From Oscillospiraceae bacterium (lineage in GTDB: Bacteria > Bacillota > Clostridia > Oscillospirales > Acutalibacteraceae), in assembly GCA_022508845.1 (NCBI GenBank), contig JAFLUL010000015.1:1-37057 (forward strand): DNA of 37,057 bases. Direction: 5' to 3'. The position numbers and the translations under genes are program-made. The notes under the pieces are model-generated. The model saw nothing but the letters and a program-made list of their open reading frames with translations, ran no database searches and was not told where the DNA came from. Of the stretch, positions 1-8,492 are shown piece after piece; positions within the stretch are counted from its first letter, which is position 1; the number at the start of each line of letters is the position of its first letter.

Positions 1-2
1 AA

Positions 3-1655
3 ATTTACGGCGACCGTATATGTATGGTTGAAAAGAAAAAGTATGAGATAATTCAGCACACCGTGCGCCAGTTCAGAAGCGATGTTTACGCCCTCGGCAC
101 AGCCCTTATTTCTCTTGGCTTTAAGGGAAAACACATCGGCATTGTAAGCGAAAACTCATATGCATGGGTCGTTGCGTATTTCGCCGTAACCTGCGGAGTT
201 GGCGTTGTTGCTCCCATAGATAAGGAGCTTACCGACGAGCTTATAAGCCACCTTCTTTCAAAGGCGGACTGCGAGGCGGTTTTCTTTTCAAAGATGTATC
301 AAAAAACCGCAAAATATCATCTTGGGGCAGACGCAAGATGCAAAAACGCAATTTGTTTTAACAAAGAGTTCAACGATGAAAACATACTCAATTTCAATTC
401 TCTTATCGATCTCGGCAAAAAGCTCATAGAAGAGGGCGACCGCAGCTTTATTGACGCAAAAATAGAAAAGGACGACCTCGCTGCCATTGTTTTCACCTCC
501 GGTACAACAGGAATAAACAAGGGCGTTATGCTGACTCACGGTAACTTCGCGCAGAACGCTGACGGTGTTCTTGAATCAATTGACCCCGATCAGTATAGCT
601 CCATTTCTCTGCTGCCGATGAATCACGTTTATGAGCTGAGCTGCAATATTTTTACCGCTCTATATATGAACTGCATTGTTTATATAAACGACAGCCTTAA
701 AAACTTCCAGCAGAATCTTCAACTCTTTAAGCCGGACGCAATGGCTATCGTTCCGCTGGTTATAGACACAATTTATACAACGATATGGAAAACAGCCGAG
801 GAAACAGGCAGGGCCGAAGTTCTCAAAAAGGGACTTAAAATATCCAACGCCCTTATGAAGGCGGGAATTGACATCCGTTCCAAACTTTTTTCGCAGATAG
901 CCGAAAAGTTCGGCGGCAAATTCCCAACCTTTTCGTGCGGCGGCGCGCCAACAAGGGTTGAATATGTAACCTGCCTTTGCGATATGGGCTTTAGGATATA
1001 TAACGGCTACGGACTTACGGAATCTTCACCAACCGTAACTCTTAATCTTGACTGCCGCAACAAGCCCGACTGCGCCGGAAAGGCCTTCCCGAAGGCAGAA
1101 TATAAGATACACGAGCCCGATAAGGACGGAATAGGCGAAATCTGGATACGCGGCGAAAACGTTACAAAGGGATATTATAACGATGAGGAAGCAACAAAGG
1201 CCTCATTCGAGGACGGCTGGTTCAAAACCGGCGACTACGGCAGAACCGGATCGGACGGTATGCTCTATATTATGGGCAGAAAAAAGAACCTCATAATCCT
1301 TGATAACGGCAAAAACGTTTTCCCGGAAGAAGTTGAGGCGTTCTTTATGGAGAATCTCGAATACATTCACGAGGTTGTTGTTTTTGAAGCCGAAAAAGAG
1401 ATAAACGGCCGTCCGCAAAAGATCATTGCCGCTGCCTTCCAACTTGCGCCCGAGGACTTTGAGGGTAAAACTGAGGAAGAGCTTTACGATATGATGAACA
1501 AAGACGTTTCAACCGTTAACAAGCTCCTTCCGGCTTATAAGAGAGTTCAGGATATCTATGTTTCCACTGAGGAATTTGAAATAAATTCCACCCGCAAGGT
1601 TATTCGCAAAAAGGTTGAGGATCGATACTATGCTCACCTTAATGCTGCAAAATAA
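3..1655 (+). CDS. Acyl-adenylating ligase (long-chain acyl-CoA/acyl-ACP synthetase type), 5' truncated
   Basis: This is an AMP-forming adenylating enzyme that activates a carboxylic acid, probably a fatty acid, and passes it to a thiol (CoA or the ACP encoded next door). The frame is open to the window edge, and the residues before the first ATG at 24 (IYGDRIC) read as normal family sequence, so the true start lies upstream. Numbered from that Met, the nucleotide-binding motif TSGTTG is at 158-163 and is followed by the usual KGV. YGLTESSPTV near 327 is the adenine-binding motif, and GWFKTGDYG followed by GRKKNLII near 418 forms the hinge. NSTRKVIRKK near 522 carries the C-terminal catalytic lysine. 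The gene ends 26 bases before an ACP gene on the same strand, which makes ACP loading an attractive but unproven role. Substrate is unknown; the family call is secure. Confidence 0.9.
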   Translation: MYGDRICMVEKKKYEIIQHTVRQFRSDVYALGTALISLGFKGKHIGIVSENSYAWVVAYFAVTCGVGVVAPIDKELTDELISHLLSKADCEAVFFSKMYQKTAKYHLGADARCKNAICFNKEFNDENILNFNSLIDLGKKLIEEGDRSFIDAKIEKDDLAAIVFTSGTTGINKGVMLTHGNFAQNADGVLESIDPDQYSSISLLPMNHVYELSCNIFTALYMNCIVYINDSLKNFQQNLQLFKPDAMAIVPLVIDTIYTTIWKTAEETGRAEVLKKGLKISNALMKAGIDIRSKLFSQIAEKFGGKFPTFSCGGAPTRVEYVTCLCDMGFRIYNGYGLTESSPTVTLNLDCRNKPDCAGKAFPKAEYKIHEPDKDGIGEIWIRGENVTKGYYNDEEATKASFEDGWFKTGDYGRTGSDGMLYIMGRKKNLIILDNGKNVFPEEVEAFFMENLEYIHEVVVFEAEKEINGRPQKIIAAAFQLAPEDFEGKTEEELYDMMNKDVSTVNKLLPAYKRVQDIYVSTEEFEINSTRKVIRKKVEDRYYAHLNAAK

Positions 1656-1681
1656 AAAATAACACAGGAGGATATAATATT

Positions 1682-1909
1682 ATGCTTGAAAGAATGAGAG
1701 AAATAATCTGTGAATTCGTTGATATTGACCCCGAGAGCATAACTCTTGACACCAATATTCGCACCGATTTGGGACTCAATTCCCTTGAACTCGTTAACCT
1801 CGCCGTTGAAATCGAGGAGGAGTTTGAGGTTGAAATTCCCGACAGGGAAGCGATGGGCCTTGAAACCGTTGCCGATGCCATAAGGGTAATTGAAGAATAT
1901 ATGGAATAA
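1682..1909 (+). CDS. Acyl carrier protein
   Basis: A 75-residue acidic four-helix protein of normal ACP length. The phosphopantetheine site is LGLNSLELVNL. The attachment Ser is present, but the residue before it is Asn instead of the usual Asp (DSL becomes NSL). A perfect AGGAGG at 1666-1671 precedes the ATG at 10 bases' spacing. It follows the adenylating ligase by 26 bases and is followed by a strong terminator, so the pair is probably one transcript. No other fatty-acid synthesis gene is present, which suggests an ACP dedicated to this ligase and not the general fatty-acid synthase ACP. That is inference from context. Confidence 0.93.
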   Translation: MLERMREIICEFVDIDPESITLDTNIRTDLGLNSLELVNLAVEIEEEFEVEIPDREAMGLETVADAIRVIEEYME

Positions 1910-1932
1910 AATATTTATTCTCAATCTCTTCT

Positions 1933-1980
1933 AAAATTACCGATCATTTTGTACAGCATACAAAATGATCGGTAATTTTT
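1933..1980 (+). terminator. Long perfect hairpin terminator after the ACP gene
   Basis: Two exactly complementary 21-base arms (1933-1953 and 1959-1979) flank a 5-base CAGCA loop. The right arm ends in a run of T. It lies 23 bases after the ACP stop. A stem this long is more than an ordinary intrinsic terminator needs. Confidence 0.88.
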
Positions 1981-1990
1981 GCTTTAAACA

Positions 1991-2018
1991 AAAAAAGCGA
2001 CGATGAACGCCGCTTTCT
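1991..2018 (-). terminator. Intrinsic terminator of the uronate operon
   Basis: Read on the - strand, a 9-bp stem (arms 1994-2002 and 2008-2016, one G-T pair, 5-base loop) is followed by a run of T. It lies just downstream of the aminotransferase stop at 2034, so it should end the seven-gene - strand transcript. Confidence 0.85.
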
Positions 2019-2033
2019 TTTTTATCAAAAACT

Positions 2034-3194
2034 TTACAGCTTCTTTATTCCCTCAAGTCTGTTCAGTGCGTCATATAGGGTTTCATCCTTCTTTGAGAAG
2101 TGAAGTCTTGCAAGGTGGTTAACGTCCTCTTTGAAGAATGACGAACCGGGAACCAGCGCAACTCCCACTTTATTAACAAGCTCTTCGCAGAATTCCAGAT
2201 CGCTCTTTCCCTTTGCGAAATCGGAGATATCAACCATCATAAAGTATGAGCCCTGGGGTTCGGAGAAATTGATACCGATATTTTTAAGTCCGTTTACCAT
2301 GATATCCTTTTTGCGCGTATATTCGGCGGTGAAGCCGTCATAGTAGCTCTGGGGGAGCTTAAGAGCGGGTATAACCGCCTCCTGAAGAGGGGAGGGAGCG
2401 CAGACTGTTAAGAAGTCGTGTATCTTCTTGCATTCGTCAATAAGGTGTTCGCATCCTGCAATATAGCCAAGACGCCAGCCGGTTATGGAATAGGTTTTTG
2501 AAAGCGAGGAGCAGCAAAGCGTTCTTTCCCACATTCCCGGCAGAGCGGCAATATATGTGTGCTTATGAGGTTCAAAAACAATGTGCTCATAAGGCTCGTC
2601 AGTTATAACATAAACGTCATATTTTATGGCGAGATCGGCAATGAACTGCAGCTCTTCTTTGGTGAAAACTCTGCCGGAGGGGTTGGAGGGATTGCAGAGC
2701 AGCAAGCATTTTGTTTTGGGGTCGCTCATGGCCTTTTCGAGAACCGCGCCGTCAAAGGTAAACTCCGGAGGATTGAGCGGTACAAAAACAGGCTCAATGG
2801 AATTAAACACGCTCTGCGCAGCGTAATTCTCAAAATACGGAGAAAAGATAACTATCTTATCGCCGGGATTTGTTATCGTCATCATCGCAGCCATCATAGC
2901 CTCTGTGCTGCCGACTGTTGTAACGAGGTTTTTATTCGGATCTATTTTAATTCCCATAAAGCGTGTGAGCTTTTCTGAGAGCGCCTCTCTGTAGTTATAA
3001 GCGCCCCAGGTGGGAGTGTACTGATGAGGGCCCTGCTTTGATATTTCGGCAAGTCTTTCCATAATGCACTCGGGCGGATTAAAGTCCGGGAAGCCCTGCG
3101 CAAGATTTACCGCGTCATTTTCGAGCGCCATCCTCGTCATTCTGCGTATCACCGAATCGGTGAGCAATCCCATTTTTCTGTTAAGCTCTTTCAT
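2034..3194 (-). CDS. PLP-dependent class I aminotransferase
   Basis: A fold-type I aminotransferase of 386 residues, which transfers an amino group between an amino acid and a 2-oxo acid. Visible motifs are NPSNPSG before the active-site domain, the PLP-aspartate region (YVITDEPYEHIVF) and the Schiff-base lysine in SLSKTYSITGWRLGY, Lys about 233. The start was placed at the ATG at 3194 because TAAGGAG stands about 9 bases upstream; a longer frame beginning at 3239 would overlap the preceding ligase gene. It resembles the aspartate/aromatic/kynurenine aminotransferase group, but its substrate cannot be read from the sequence. It is the last gene of the uronate operon, 13 bases after the ligase stop, and has no role in that pathway as known. 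Confidence 0.9.
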   Translation of the reverse strand: MKELNRKMGLLTDSVIRRMTRMALENDAVNLAQGFPDFNPPECIMERLAEISKQGPHQYTPTWGAYNYREALSEKLTRFMGIKIDPNKNLVTTVGSTEAMMAAMMTITNPGDKIVIFSPYFENYAAQSVFNSIEPVFVPLNPPEFTFDGAVLEKAMSDPKTKCLLLCNPSNPSGRVFTKEELQFIADLAIKYDVYVITDEPYEHIVFEPHKHTYIAALPGMWERTLCCSSLSKTYSITGWRLGYIAGCEHLIDECKKIHDFLTVCAPSPLQEAVIPALKLPQSYYDGFTAEYTRKKDIMVNGLKNIGINFSEPQGSYFMMVDISDFAKGKSDLEFCEELVNKVGVALVPGSSFFKEDVNHLARLHFSKKDETLYDALNRLEGIKKL

Positions 3195-3207
3195 ATATAT
3201 TTTCTCC

Positions 3208-4848
3208 TTACTCTGTAATTCCGTTTTGCATTGCAACAAGATGTTCGCTGCTGTAAATTTTTCTGAGCAGCGGCTTTTCTATTTTGCCGGTGGGGTTTCG
3301 GGGCACATCCGCAAAAATGTATTTACGAGGCCTTTTGTATCTCGGCAGATCCATGCAGAAATCAGCTGCCTCTTCTTCGGTGAGCGATGCCCCATCTTTG
3401 ACCTCAATAACGGCTGCAGTTATCTCTCCGAGCCGCTTATCAGGCAGACCTATAACCGCAACGTCCTTTATTTTATCATTTTTACGAAGGAAATCCTCTA
3501 TCTGAACGGGATAAATATTTTCGCCGCCGGAAATGATAACGTCTTTTTTGCGGTCAACAAGGAATATAAATCCATCGGGATCCTGCATTGCCATATCTCC
3601 TGTATAGAGCCAGCCGTTTTCAAGCACTTCGTTTGTTGCTTCATCGTCTTTATAGTAGCATTTCATAACGCCGGGACCCTTTACAGCAAGCTCGCCCACT
3701 TCGCCTTTTTTAACTTCGCTTTTATCCGGTGCAACAATTTTTACCTCCCAGCCGAAGCCCGCTTTGCCTATTGCGCCGACTTTATGTATGTTTTCGACTC
3801 CGAGATGTACGCATCCGGGGCCTATGCTCTCAGAAAGGCCGTAATTTGTGTCATACTGATGATCTGGGAATATCTTTTTCCAACGTTCTATAAGCGCCGG
3901 CGGAACAGGCTGCGCACCTATGTGCATAAGTCTCCAAGCGCTTAAATCATAGTCGTTTAAGCTTATTTTTCCGCTGTCTATAGCGTCAAGAATATCCTGC
4001 GCCCACGGAACGAGCAGCCATACTATTGAGCACTTCTCTTCGCTTGCAACCTTTATTATCCATTCGGGCTTAACGCCTTTTAATATAACGGCTCTGCCGC
4101 CAACCAAAAATGAGCCGAACCAGTGCATTTTTGCACCTGTGTGATAAAGCGGCGGAATACACAGAAAAACATCTTCCTTTGTTTGGGAATGGTGGTTTTG
4201 TTCCACCATGCACGCGTGCATAAGGGCGCGGTGTGTGTGCAGGATCGCCTTGGGAAAACCGGTTGTGCCGGAGGAATAATATATAGCGCCGTCGTCATCG
4301 TCCGAAAGCTTAATGTTGGGAGCCTTCGATGAGCAATAGGTTATGAGCTTATCAAGGCTGTCTGCAAACGAGGGACAGTCCTCTCCGCAATACATCCAGG
4401 TTCCCACCTCGGGAGTGCGGTCGAATATCTCCTCTATACGCCCTGTGAATTCCGGACCGAAAACAAGCACCTTCGCATCGGCCTTTTTCAGGCAGTATTT
4501 TATCTCGTCCGCCGTATATCTGAAATTCAGCGGAACAGTCACTGCGCCGGTTTTGAGCGCACCGAAATAAATCGGCAGCCATTCAAGGCAGTTCATCATA
4601 AGAATAGCAACCTTATCGCCCTTTTTTATGCCGCGGGTTAAAAGGAGGTTTGCAAAGCGGTTGCTCATTTTGTTAAATTCACTCCAGCTTATCTCGCGTT
4701 TATATACGTTTGATTTTCCCGTTTCAATAAGAGAATATTCGCGCCAGGTCATTCTTCTGTTGTCCTCAAACTGAGGATTTATCTCTGTAAGCGCAATATC
4801 ATTCGGGTAAAAGTCTGCGTTTTTCTGAAGTATTTCGGTGATAGGCAT
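3208..4848 (-). CDS. Class I adenylate-forming enzyme (acyl-CoA synthetase-like)
   Basis: A 546-residue AMP-forming ligase. Motifs in order are YYSSGTTGFPKA (phosphate binding), YGLSESIGPG (adenine binding), GWLYTGDMAMQDPDG with DRKKDVIISGGENIYP (hinge), and NPTGKIEKPLLRK with the C-terminal catalytic Lys. It differs clearly from the ligase at the left edge of the window. The N-terminus contains two similar strand-turn motifs, MTWREYSLI and ISWSEFNKM, about 20 residues apart, where most relatives have one. It starts 9 bases after the eda stop with AAAGGA upstream and is followed by the aminotransferase, so it is translated from the uronate operon mRNA. The acid it activates is unknown. Confidence 0.9.
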   Translation of the reverse strand: MPITEILQKNADFYPNDIALTEINPQFEDNRRMTWREYSLIETGKSNVYKREISWSEFNKMSNRFANLLLTRGIKKGDKVAILMMNCLEWLPIYFGALKTGAVTVPLNFRYTADEIKYCLKKADAKVLVFGPEFTGRIEEIFDRTPEVGTWMYCGEDCPSFADSLDKLITYCSSKAPNIKLSDDDDGAIYYSSGTTGFPKAILHTHRALMHACMVEQNHHSQTKEDVFLCIPPLYHTGAKMHWFGSFLVGGRAVILKGVKPEWIIKVASEEKCSIVWLLVPWAQDILDAIDSGKISLNDYDLSAWRLMHIGAQPVPPALIERWKKIFPDHQYDTNYGLSESIGPGCVHLGVENIHKVGAIGKAGFGWEVKIVAPDKSEVKKGEVGELAVKGPGVMKCYYKDDEATNEVLENGWLYTGDMAMQDPDGFIFLVDRKKDVIISGGENIYPVQIEDFLRKNDKIKDVAVIGLPDKRLGEITAAVIEVKDGASLTEEEAADFCMDLPRYKRPRKYIFADVPRNPTGKIEKPLLRKIYSSEHLVAMQNGITE

Positions 4849-4857
4849 ATAAAAATA

Positions 4858-5466
4858 TTATCCTTTCGCTATTCTGACAGCCTCAGCGCATTTTTCGGCA
4901 ATTTCCTCGGGAGTGCCCTTCATCATCCAGCTTCCGCCAACAGCAAAAATCTTGTCCCACTCTAAAAATTCAGCGAGGTTTTTATCTGAAATACCGCCTG
5001 TGGGCAAAAAGCTTGCCGCAGGAAAAGCGGCTGAGAGAGCCTTCATTGTTCCAATGCCGCCGTAGTTTGAGGCGGGAAAGAATTTTATTATATCGCATCC
5101 GTAAGACAGGGCGGTCATAATTTCGGTTGGAGTTACGCACCCTCCGAGATAGGGAACGCCCTTTTCGACGCATATCTTTGCAACTTCCTCAGAAAATCCG
5201 GGGGACACAATAAACTTCGCTCCGAGAGAAAGAGCCTCTTCGCACTGCTTGGCGTTTATAACCGTTCCCGCGCCTACAAGCATTTCGGGAAAATCTTCTA
5301 TCGCGATTTTAATAGCTTCGCCCGCGCAGGCGGTGCGGTAAGTTATTTCGGCAATCGGAAGACCGCCGTCACACATAGCTTTAAGCTTAGGTCTCACTTC
5401 ATCTATGCTGTTAAAAACAACAACGGGAACAACCTTATAGTTTCTGATAAAATTTTTAACTTCCAT
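4858..5466 (-). CDS. eda: KDPG/KHG aldolase
   Basis: 2-dehydro-3-deoxy-6-phosphogluconate aldolase, 202 residues, the usual length. It splits KDPG into pyruvate and glyceraldehyde 3-phosphate, the last step of uronate breakdown. The catalytic Glu is in AEITYRT (Glu40, with Arg44). GAGTV and FIVSPG form the phosphate and substrate pocket. The Schiff-base lysine is in IIKFFPASN (about Lys127), followed by the FLPTGGI phosphate-binding loop. The gene lies 18 bases after the oxidoreductase and has AGGAG upstream of its ATG. Its neighbours supply the upstream steps in order, which makes the KDPG role firm. Confidence 0.96.
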   Translation of the reverse strand: MEVKNFIRNYKVVPVVVFNSIDEVRPKLKAMCDGGLPIAEITYRTACAGEAIKIAIEDFPEMLVGAGTVINAKQCEEALSLGAKFIVSPGFSEEVAKICVEKGVPYLGGCVTPTEIMTALSYGCDIIKFFPASNYGGIGTMKALSAAFPAASFLPTGGISDKNLAEFLEWDKIFAVGGSWMMKGTPEEIAEKCAEAVRIAKG

Positions 5467-5484
5467 TTTGAAAATCTCCTGATC

Positions 5485-6315
5485 TTATACTCCGGAATAT
5501 GCGTTAAAGCCGCCGTCAACGGGTATAACAATTCCCGTTATAAATCCGCTTGCGTTATCGTCCGCCAAAAACAGCAGCGCGCCGATAAGCTCGCTAACAT
5601 CGCCGAATCTGCCCATAGGAGTGCCGGCAAGGATTTTGTTCGTTCTTGGGGTGGGGGAACCGTCAGGATTAAAAAGCAGACCTCTGTTTTGGTTGCCCAC
5701 GAAAAATCCGGGAGCTATCGCGTTGCAGCGAATGCCGCAGGGCGCAAAATGCACCGCGAGCCATTCCGTAAAATTGGATATTCCTGCTTTTGCCGCGGAA
5801 TACGCGGGAATTTTGGTGAGCGGGTGATAAGCGTTCATAGAGGAGAGATTTATGATATTTCCGCCTGTTTCAAGCATATCCTTTGCAAAAACCTGAGTTG
5901 TTAAAAACGCGGAGGTAATGTTTAGGTCAAAAACAAATTTAAGTCCCGCCTCATCAATTTTGAAGAAGGTCTTTGCGTCTTCGGAAATATCATTTGTCAT
6001 ATATTCGTTGTCGGTGGTGGCCTTCGGGTTGTTTCCGCCCGCCCCGTTTATGAGGAAATTCACTCTGCCGAACTTTTCGTTTATAAGAGCCTTTGCGTTT
6101 TCAAGGCTTTCTTTGCTGAGGGCGTTTGTTTCAATAGCGAGGGCGTTTTCACCTATCTCGTCCGCAACCTTTTTTGCAGCCTCATAATTTATATCGAGCA
6201 AAGCAACCTTTGCGCCGCACTGAGCCAATGCCTTTGCGAACTCGCTTATTATAACTCCGCCCGCGCCTGTTAAAGCAACGGTCTTTTTTGATAGGTCAAC
6301 ATTAAACGGTATCAT
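5485..6315 (-). CDS. uxuB: SDR-family D-mannonate oxidoreductase (fructuronate reductase)
   Basis: A short-chain dehydrogenase/reductase of 276 residues with an N-terminal NAD(P)-binding Rossmann fold. The glycine motif is TGAGGVI at residues 16-22, not the usual TGxxxGxG; the Bacillus-type mannonate oxidoreductases show a comparable TGGGGVL pattern. The catalytic Ser is in NLSSMNAYHP and the Tyr/Lys pair in PAYSAAKAG (about 170-174). It probably interconverts fructuronate and D-mannonate, the step before UxuA. This rests on its position directly between uxuA and eda as well as on the NQNRGLLFNPDGS segment typical of the subfamily. The reaction direction and cofactor are inferred. Confidence 0.86.
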   Translation of the reverse strand: MIPFNVDLSKKTVALTGAGGVIISEFAKALAQCGAKVALLDINYEAAKKVADEIGENALAIETNALSKESLENAKALINEKFGRVNFLINGAGGNNPKATTDNEYMTNDISEDAKTFFKIDEAGLKFVFDLNITSAFLTTQVFAKDMLETGGNIINLSSMNAYHPLTKIPAYSAAKAGISNFTEWLAVHFAPCGIRCNAIAPGFFVGNQNRGLLFNPDGSPTPRTNKILAGTPMGRFGDVSELIGALLFLADDNASGFITGIVIPVDGGFNAYSGV

Positions 6316-6323
6316 AATTATTT

Positions 6324-7367
6324 TTACTCCTTTTTCAGTTTTTGTACAGCTTCAAACAGTCCGTTAAGGTATGCCGCTCCCAAAGCTCTGTCATAAAGTC
6401 CGTAGCCCGGTTTTGCGTCCTCGCCCCAGATATTTCTGCCGTGGTCAGGACGGACGTATCCGTTAAATCCGCCGCTTACAAGGGCATTAACAATGCCGAA
6501 GATATCAAGGCTGCCGCATTCGGTGGCGTGGCCGACCTCTCTGAAGTCAAGCTCGTTTGAATACTGTATATTTCTAAGATGCGCAAAGTGGATTTTTCCG
6601 CGCTTTGAATAATCGTATGCCATTTTTATGAGGTCATTTTCTCTGCCCGCACCGAGAGAGCCTGTGCAGAAGGTTATGCCGTTTTCGTTTTCGGGAACGG
6701 CGGCGAAAAGACGCTCATAGTCCGCCTCATTTGAAATTATGCGGGGAAGTCCGAAAACATCCCATGGCGGATCGTCCGGATGGATCGCCATATTAACTCC
6801 GTATTCGCAGCATACCGGAATGACCTTTTTTAGGAAATACACAAGGTTTTCAAAAAGTTTTTCGTGGGTCACTCCTTTATATGCGTCAAGAAGAGCGTTC
6901 AGTTCGTCGGGAGTGTAGCTCTCGTCCCAGCCCGGAAGAGAGAGGTTTTTCGGGTCAAGCTCCATGATCTCCTTATGGTTATATGAAAGGCTGTTTGAGC
7001 CGTCCTCGGCTAAGGTGTGCAGGTTTGTACGCAACCAGTCAAAAACAGGCATAAAATTGTAGCAGATGCATTTAACGCCCGCTTTCCCGAGCCGTCTTAC
7101 GTTTTCGCAGTAGTTTTCAATATATCTGTCGCGCGTGGGTCTGCCGAGCTTTATATCCTCGTGTACGGGGACGGATTCAATAACTTCCATTTGAAGACCG
7201 TTATTTTCGCACATTTCCTTAAGCTCAGCTATGCTCTCATTTGACCATACCTCACCCACGGGGGTATCATAAACGGCGGTAACAACGCCGCTCATATTTG
7301 GTATCTGTCTTATTGTCTGCAAACTGATACAGTCATTTTTGCCGTACCAGCGAAAGGTCATTTTCAT
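6324..7367 (-). CDS. uxuA: Mannonate dehydratase
   Basis: D-mannonate dehydratase, 347 residues, the length of the Firmicutes form. It removes water from D-mannonate to give 2-keto-3-deoxygluconate (KDG). Family features include the N-terminal FRWYGKNDCISLQTIRQIP segment, the metal-site IHPDDPPW motif in the middle of the TIM barrel, CTGSLG and the C-terminal RPDHGR. Its ATG at 7367 is preceded by AAAGGAG. The gap to the kinase upstream is 13 bases and to the oxidoreductase downstream 8 bases, so it sits inside the operon. Confidence 0.97.
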   Translation of the reverse strand: MKMTFRWYGKNDCISLQTIRQIPNMSGVVTAVYDTPVGEVWSNESIAELKEMCENNGLQMEVIESVPVHEDIKLGRPTRDRYIENYCENVRRLGKAGVKCICYNFMPVFDWLRTNLHTLAEDGSNSLSYNHKEIMELDPKNLSLPGWDESYTPDELNALLDAYKGVTHEKLFENLVYFLKKVIPVCCEYGVNMAIHPDDPPWDVFGLPRIISNEADYERLFAAVPENENGITFCTGSLGAGRENDLIKMAYDYSKRGKIHFAHLRNIQYSNELDFREVGHATECGSLDIFGIVNALVSGGFNGYVRPDHGRNIWGEDAKPGYGLYDRALGAAYLNGLFEAVQKLKKE

Positions 7368-7380
7368 AAGCTTTTCTCCT

Positions 7381-8475
7381 TTATCTTATAACTCTCGCGC
7401 CTTTGCCCTTAACAATATTTTCAACCTCTTTAAGAACGGCGGTTGATGTGTCTCCGGGGGTCGTCATGGCAAGAGCGCCGTGGGCTATGCCGTAGTTTAC
7501 CGCAACGCTCGCGTCGTCGTAAGTCATAAGTCCGTATATAAGTCCGGAGGCAAACGAATCCCCGCCGCCAACGCGGTCATAAATTTCAAGCCCCGGCAGT
7601 TCCATTCCTCTTGTTATTTTGCCGTCGGCGTAAACCATTGCGCTCCAGTCGTTAACCGTTGCGGTTTTAACAGTTCTAAGGGTAGTTGCGATAACCTTAA
7701 AATTGGGATAAACCTTTGTTACCTCGCCCAGCATCTTTTCGTAGCCTTCAATGTTCAGCTCCTTGAGGTTTTCGTCATTGCCCTCAATGTTAAATCCGAG
7801 GCAGGCAGTGAAATCCTCTTCGTTTCCTATCATAACGTCAACGTAGGGCGCTACCGCTTTATTAACCTGCTGCGCCTTCTCCTGCCCGCCAACGCTCTTC
7901 CAGAGAGAAGGACGGTAGTTGAGGTCGTAAGAAACGATGGTGCCGTATTTTTTAGCCGTCTGAACAGCCTTTATAACGGTTTCTGCGGTGGTTTGCGAGA
8001 GTGCGGCAAAAATTCCGCCTGTGTGGAGCCATCTAACTCCGAGAGTGCCGAAAATATATTCAAAATCAATGTCATCGGGCTTCAGCTGAGAAACGGCGGT
8101 GTTTCCTCTGTCGGAAACTCCGGAGGCTCCTCTTATTCCAAAGCCGCGTTCTGTGAAATTAAGTCCGTTTCTAACGCTCCTGCCAATGCCGTCATAGGGG
8201 AGCCATTTTATAAGGGAAGTGTCAACTCCGCCCTGAAGAATAAAATCCTCAATAAGTCTGCCTATGTCGTTATCGGCGAGAGACGTTATAACTCCCGTTT
8301 TAAGGCCGAAGCAGCGGCGAAGTCCTCTTGCAACGTTATATTCTCCGCCGCCCTCCCAAACTCTGAAAGAACGAGCGTTTCTTATCCGCATATCGCCGGG
8401 ATCAAGCCTGAGCATTATCTCGCCTAAGGCGAGCATATCGTATGTGCAGTCTTCTCTTTTTTTCAGTTCGATCAT
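7381..8475 (-). CDS. kdgK: 2-keto-3-deoxygluconate kinase (PfkB family)
   Basis: A 364-residue PfkB-family sugar kinase that phosphorylates KDG to KDPG with ATP. The N-terminal substrate motif is GEIMLRLDPG followed by EGGGEYNVARGL. The second PfkB signature appears as RVGGGDSFASGLIYGL at about residues 301-316, with the catalytic Asp in GGGDSF instead of the commoner GAGD. Placement directly before uxuA, with eda downstream, supports KDG as substrate. TAGGAG precedes the ATG. Confidence 0.93.
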   Translation of the reverse strand: MIELKKREDCTYDMLALGEIMLRLDPGDMRIRNARSFRVWEGGGEYNVARGLRRCFGLKTGVITSLADNDIGRLIEDFILQGGVDTSLIKWLPYDGIGRSVRNGLNFTERGFGIRGASGVSDRGNTAVSQLKPDDIDFEYIFGTLGVRWLHTGGIFAALSQTTAETVIKAVQTAKKYGTIVSYDLNYRPSLWKSVGGQEKAQQVNKAVAPYVDVMIGNEEDFTACLGFNIEGNDENLKELNIEGYEKMLGEVTKVYPNFKVIATTLRTVKTATVNDWSAMVYADGKITRGMELPGLEIYDRVGGGDSFASGLIYGLMTYDDASVAVNYGIAHGALAMTTPGDTSTAVLKEVENIVKGKGARVIR

Positions 8476-8492
8476 TTTTCAATCTCCTATAT

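Noticed and set aside
3064..3945. A 293-codon open frame on the + strand
   Set aside because: It lies antisense to the aminotransferase and ligase genes, has no ribosome site, and its translation is Cys/Phe-rich with no domain; it is a shadow of the real genes.
7480..8427. A 315-codon open frame on the + strand
   Set aside because: It lies wholly antisense to kdgK, which has all PfkB motifs; the shadow protein has no recognisable features.
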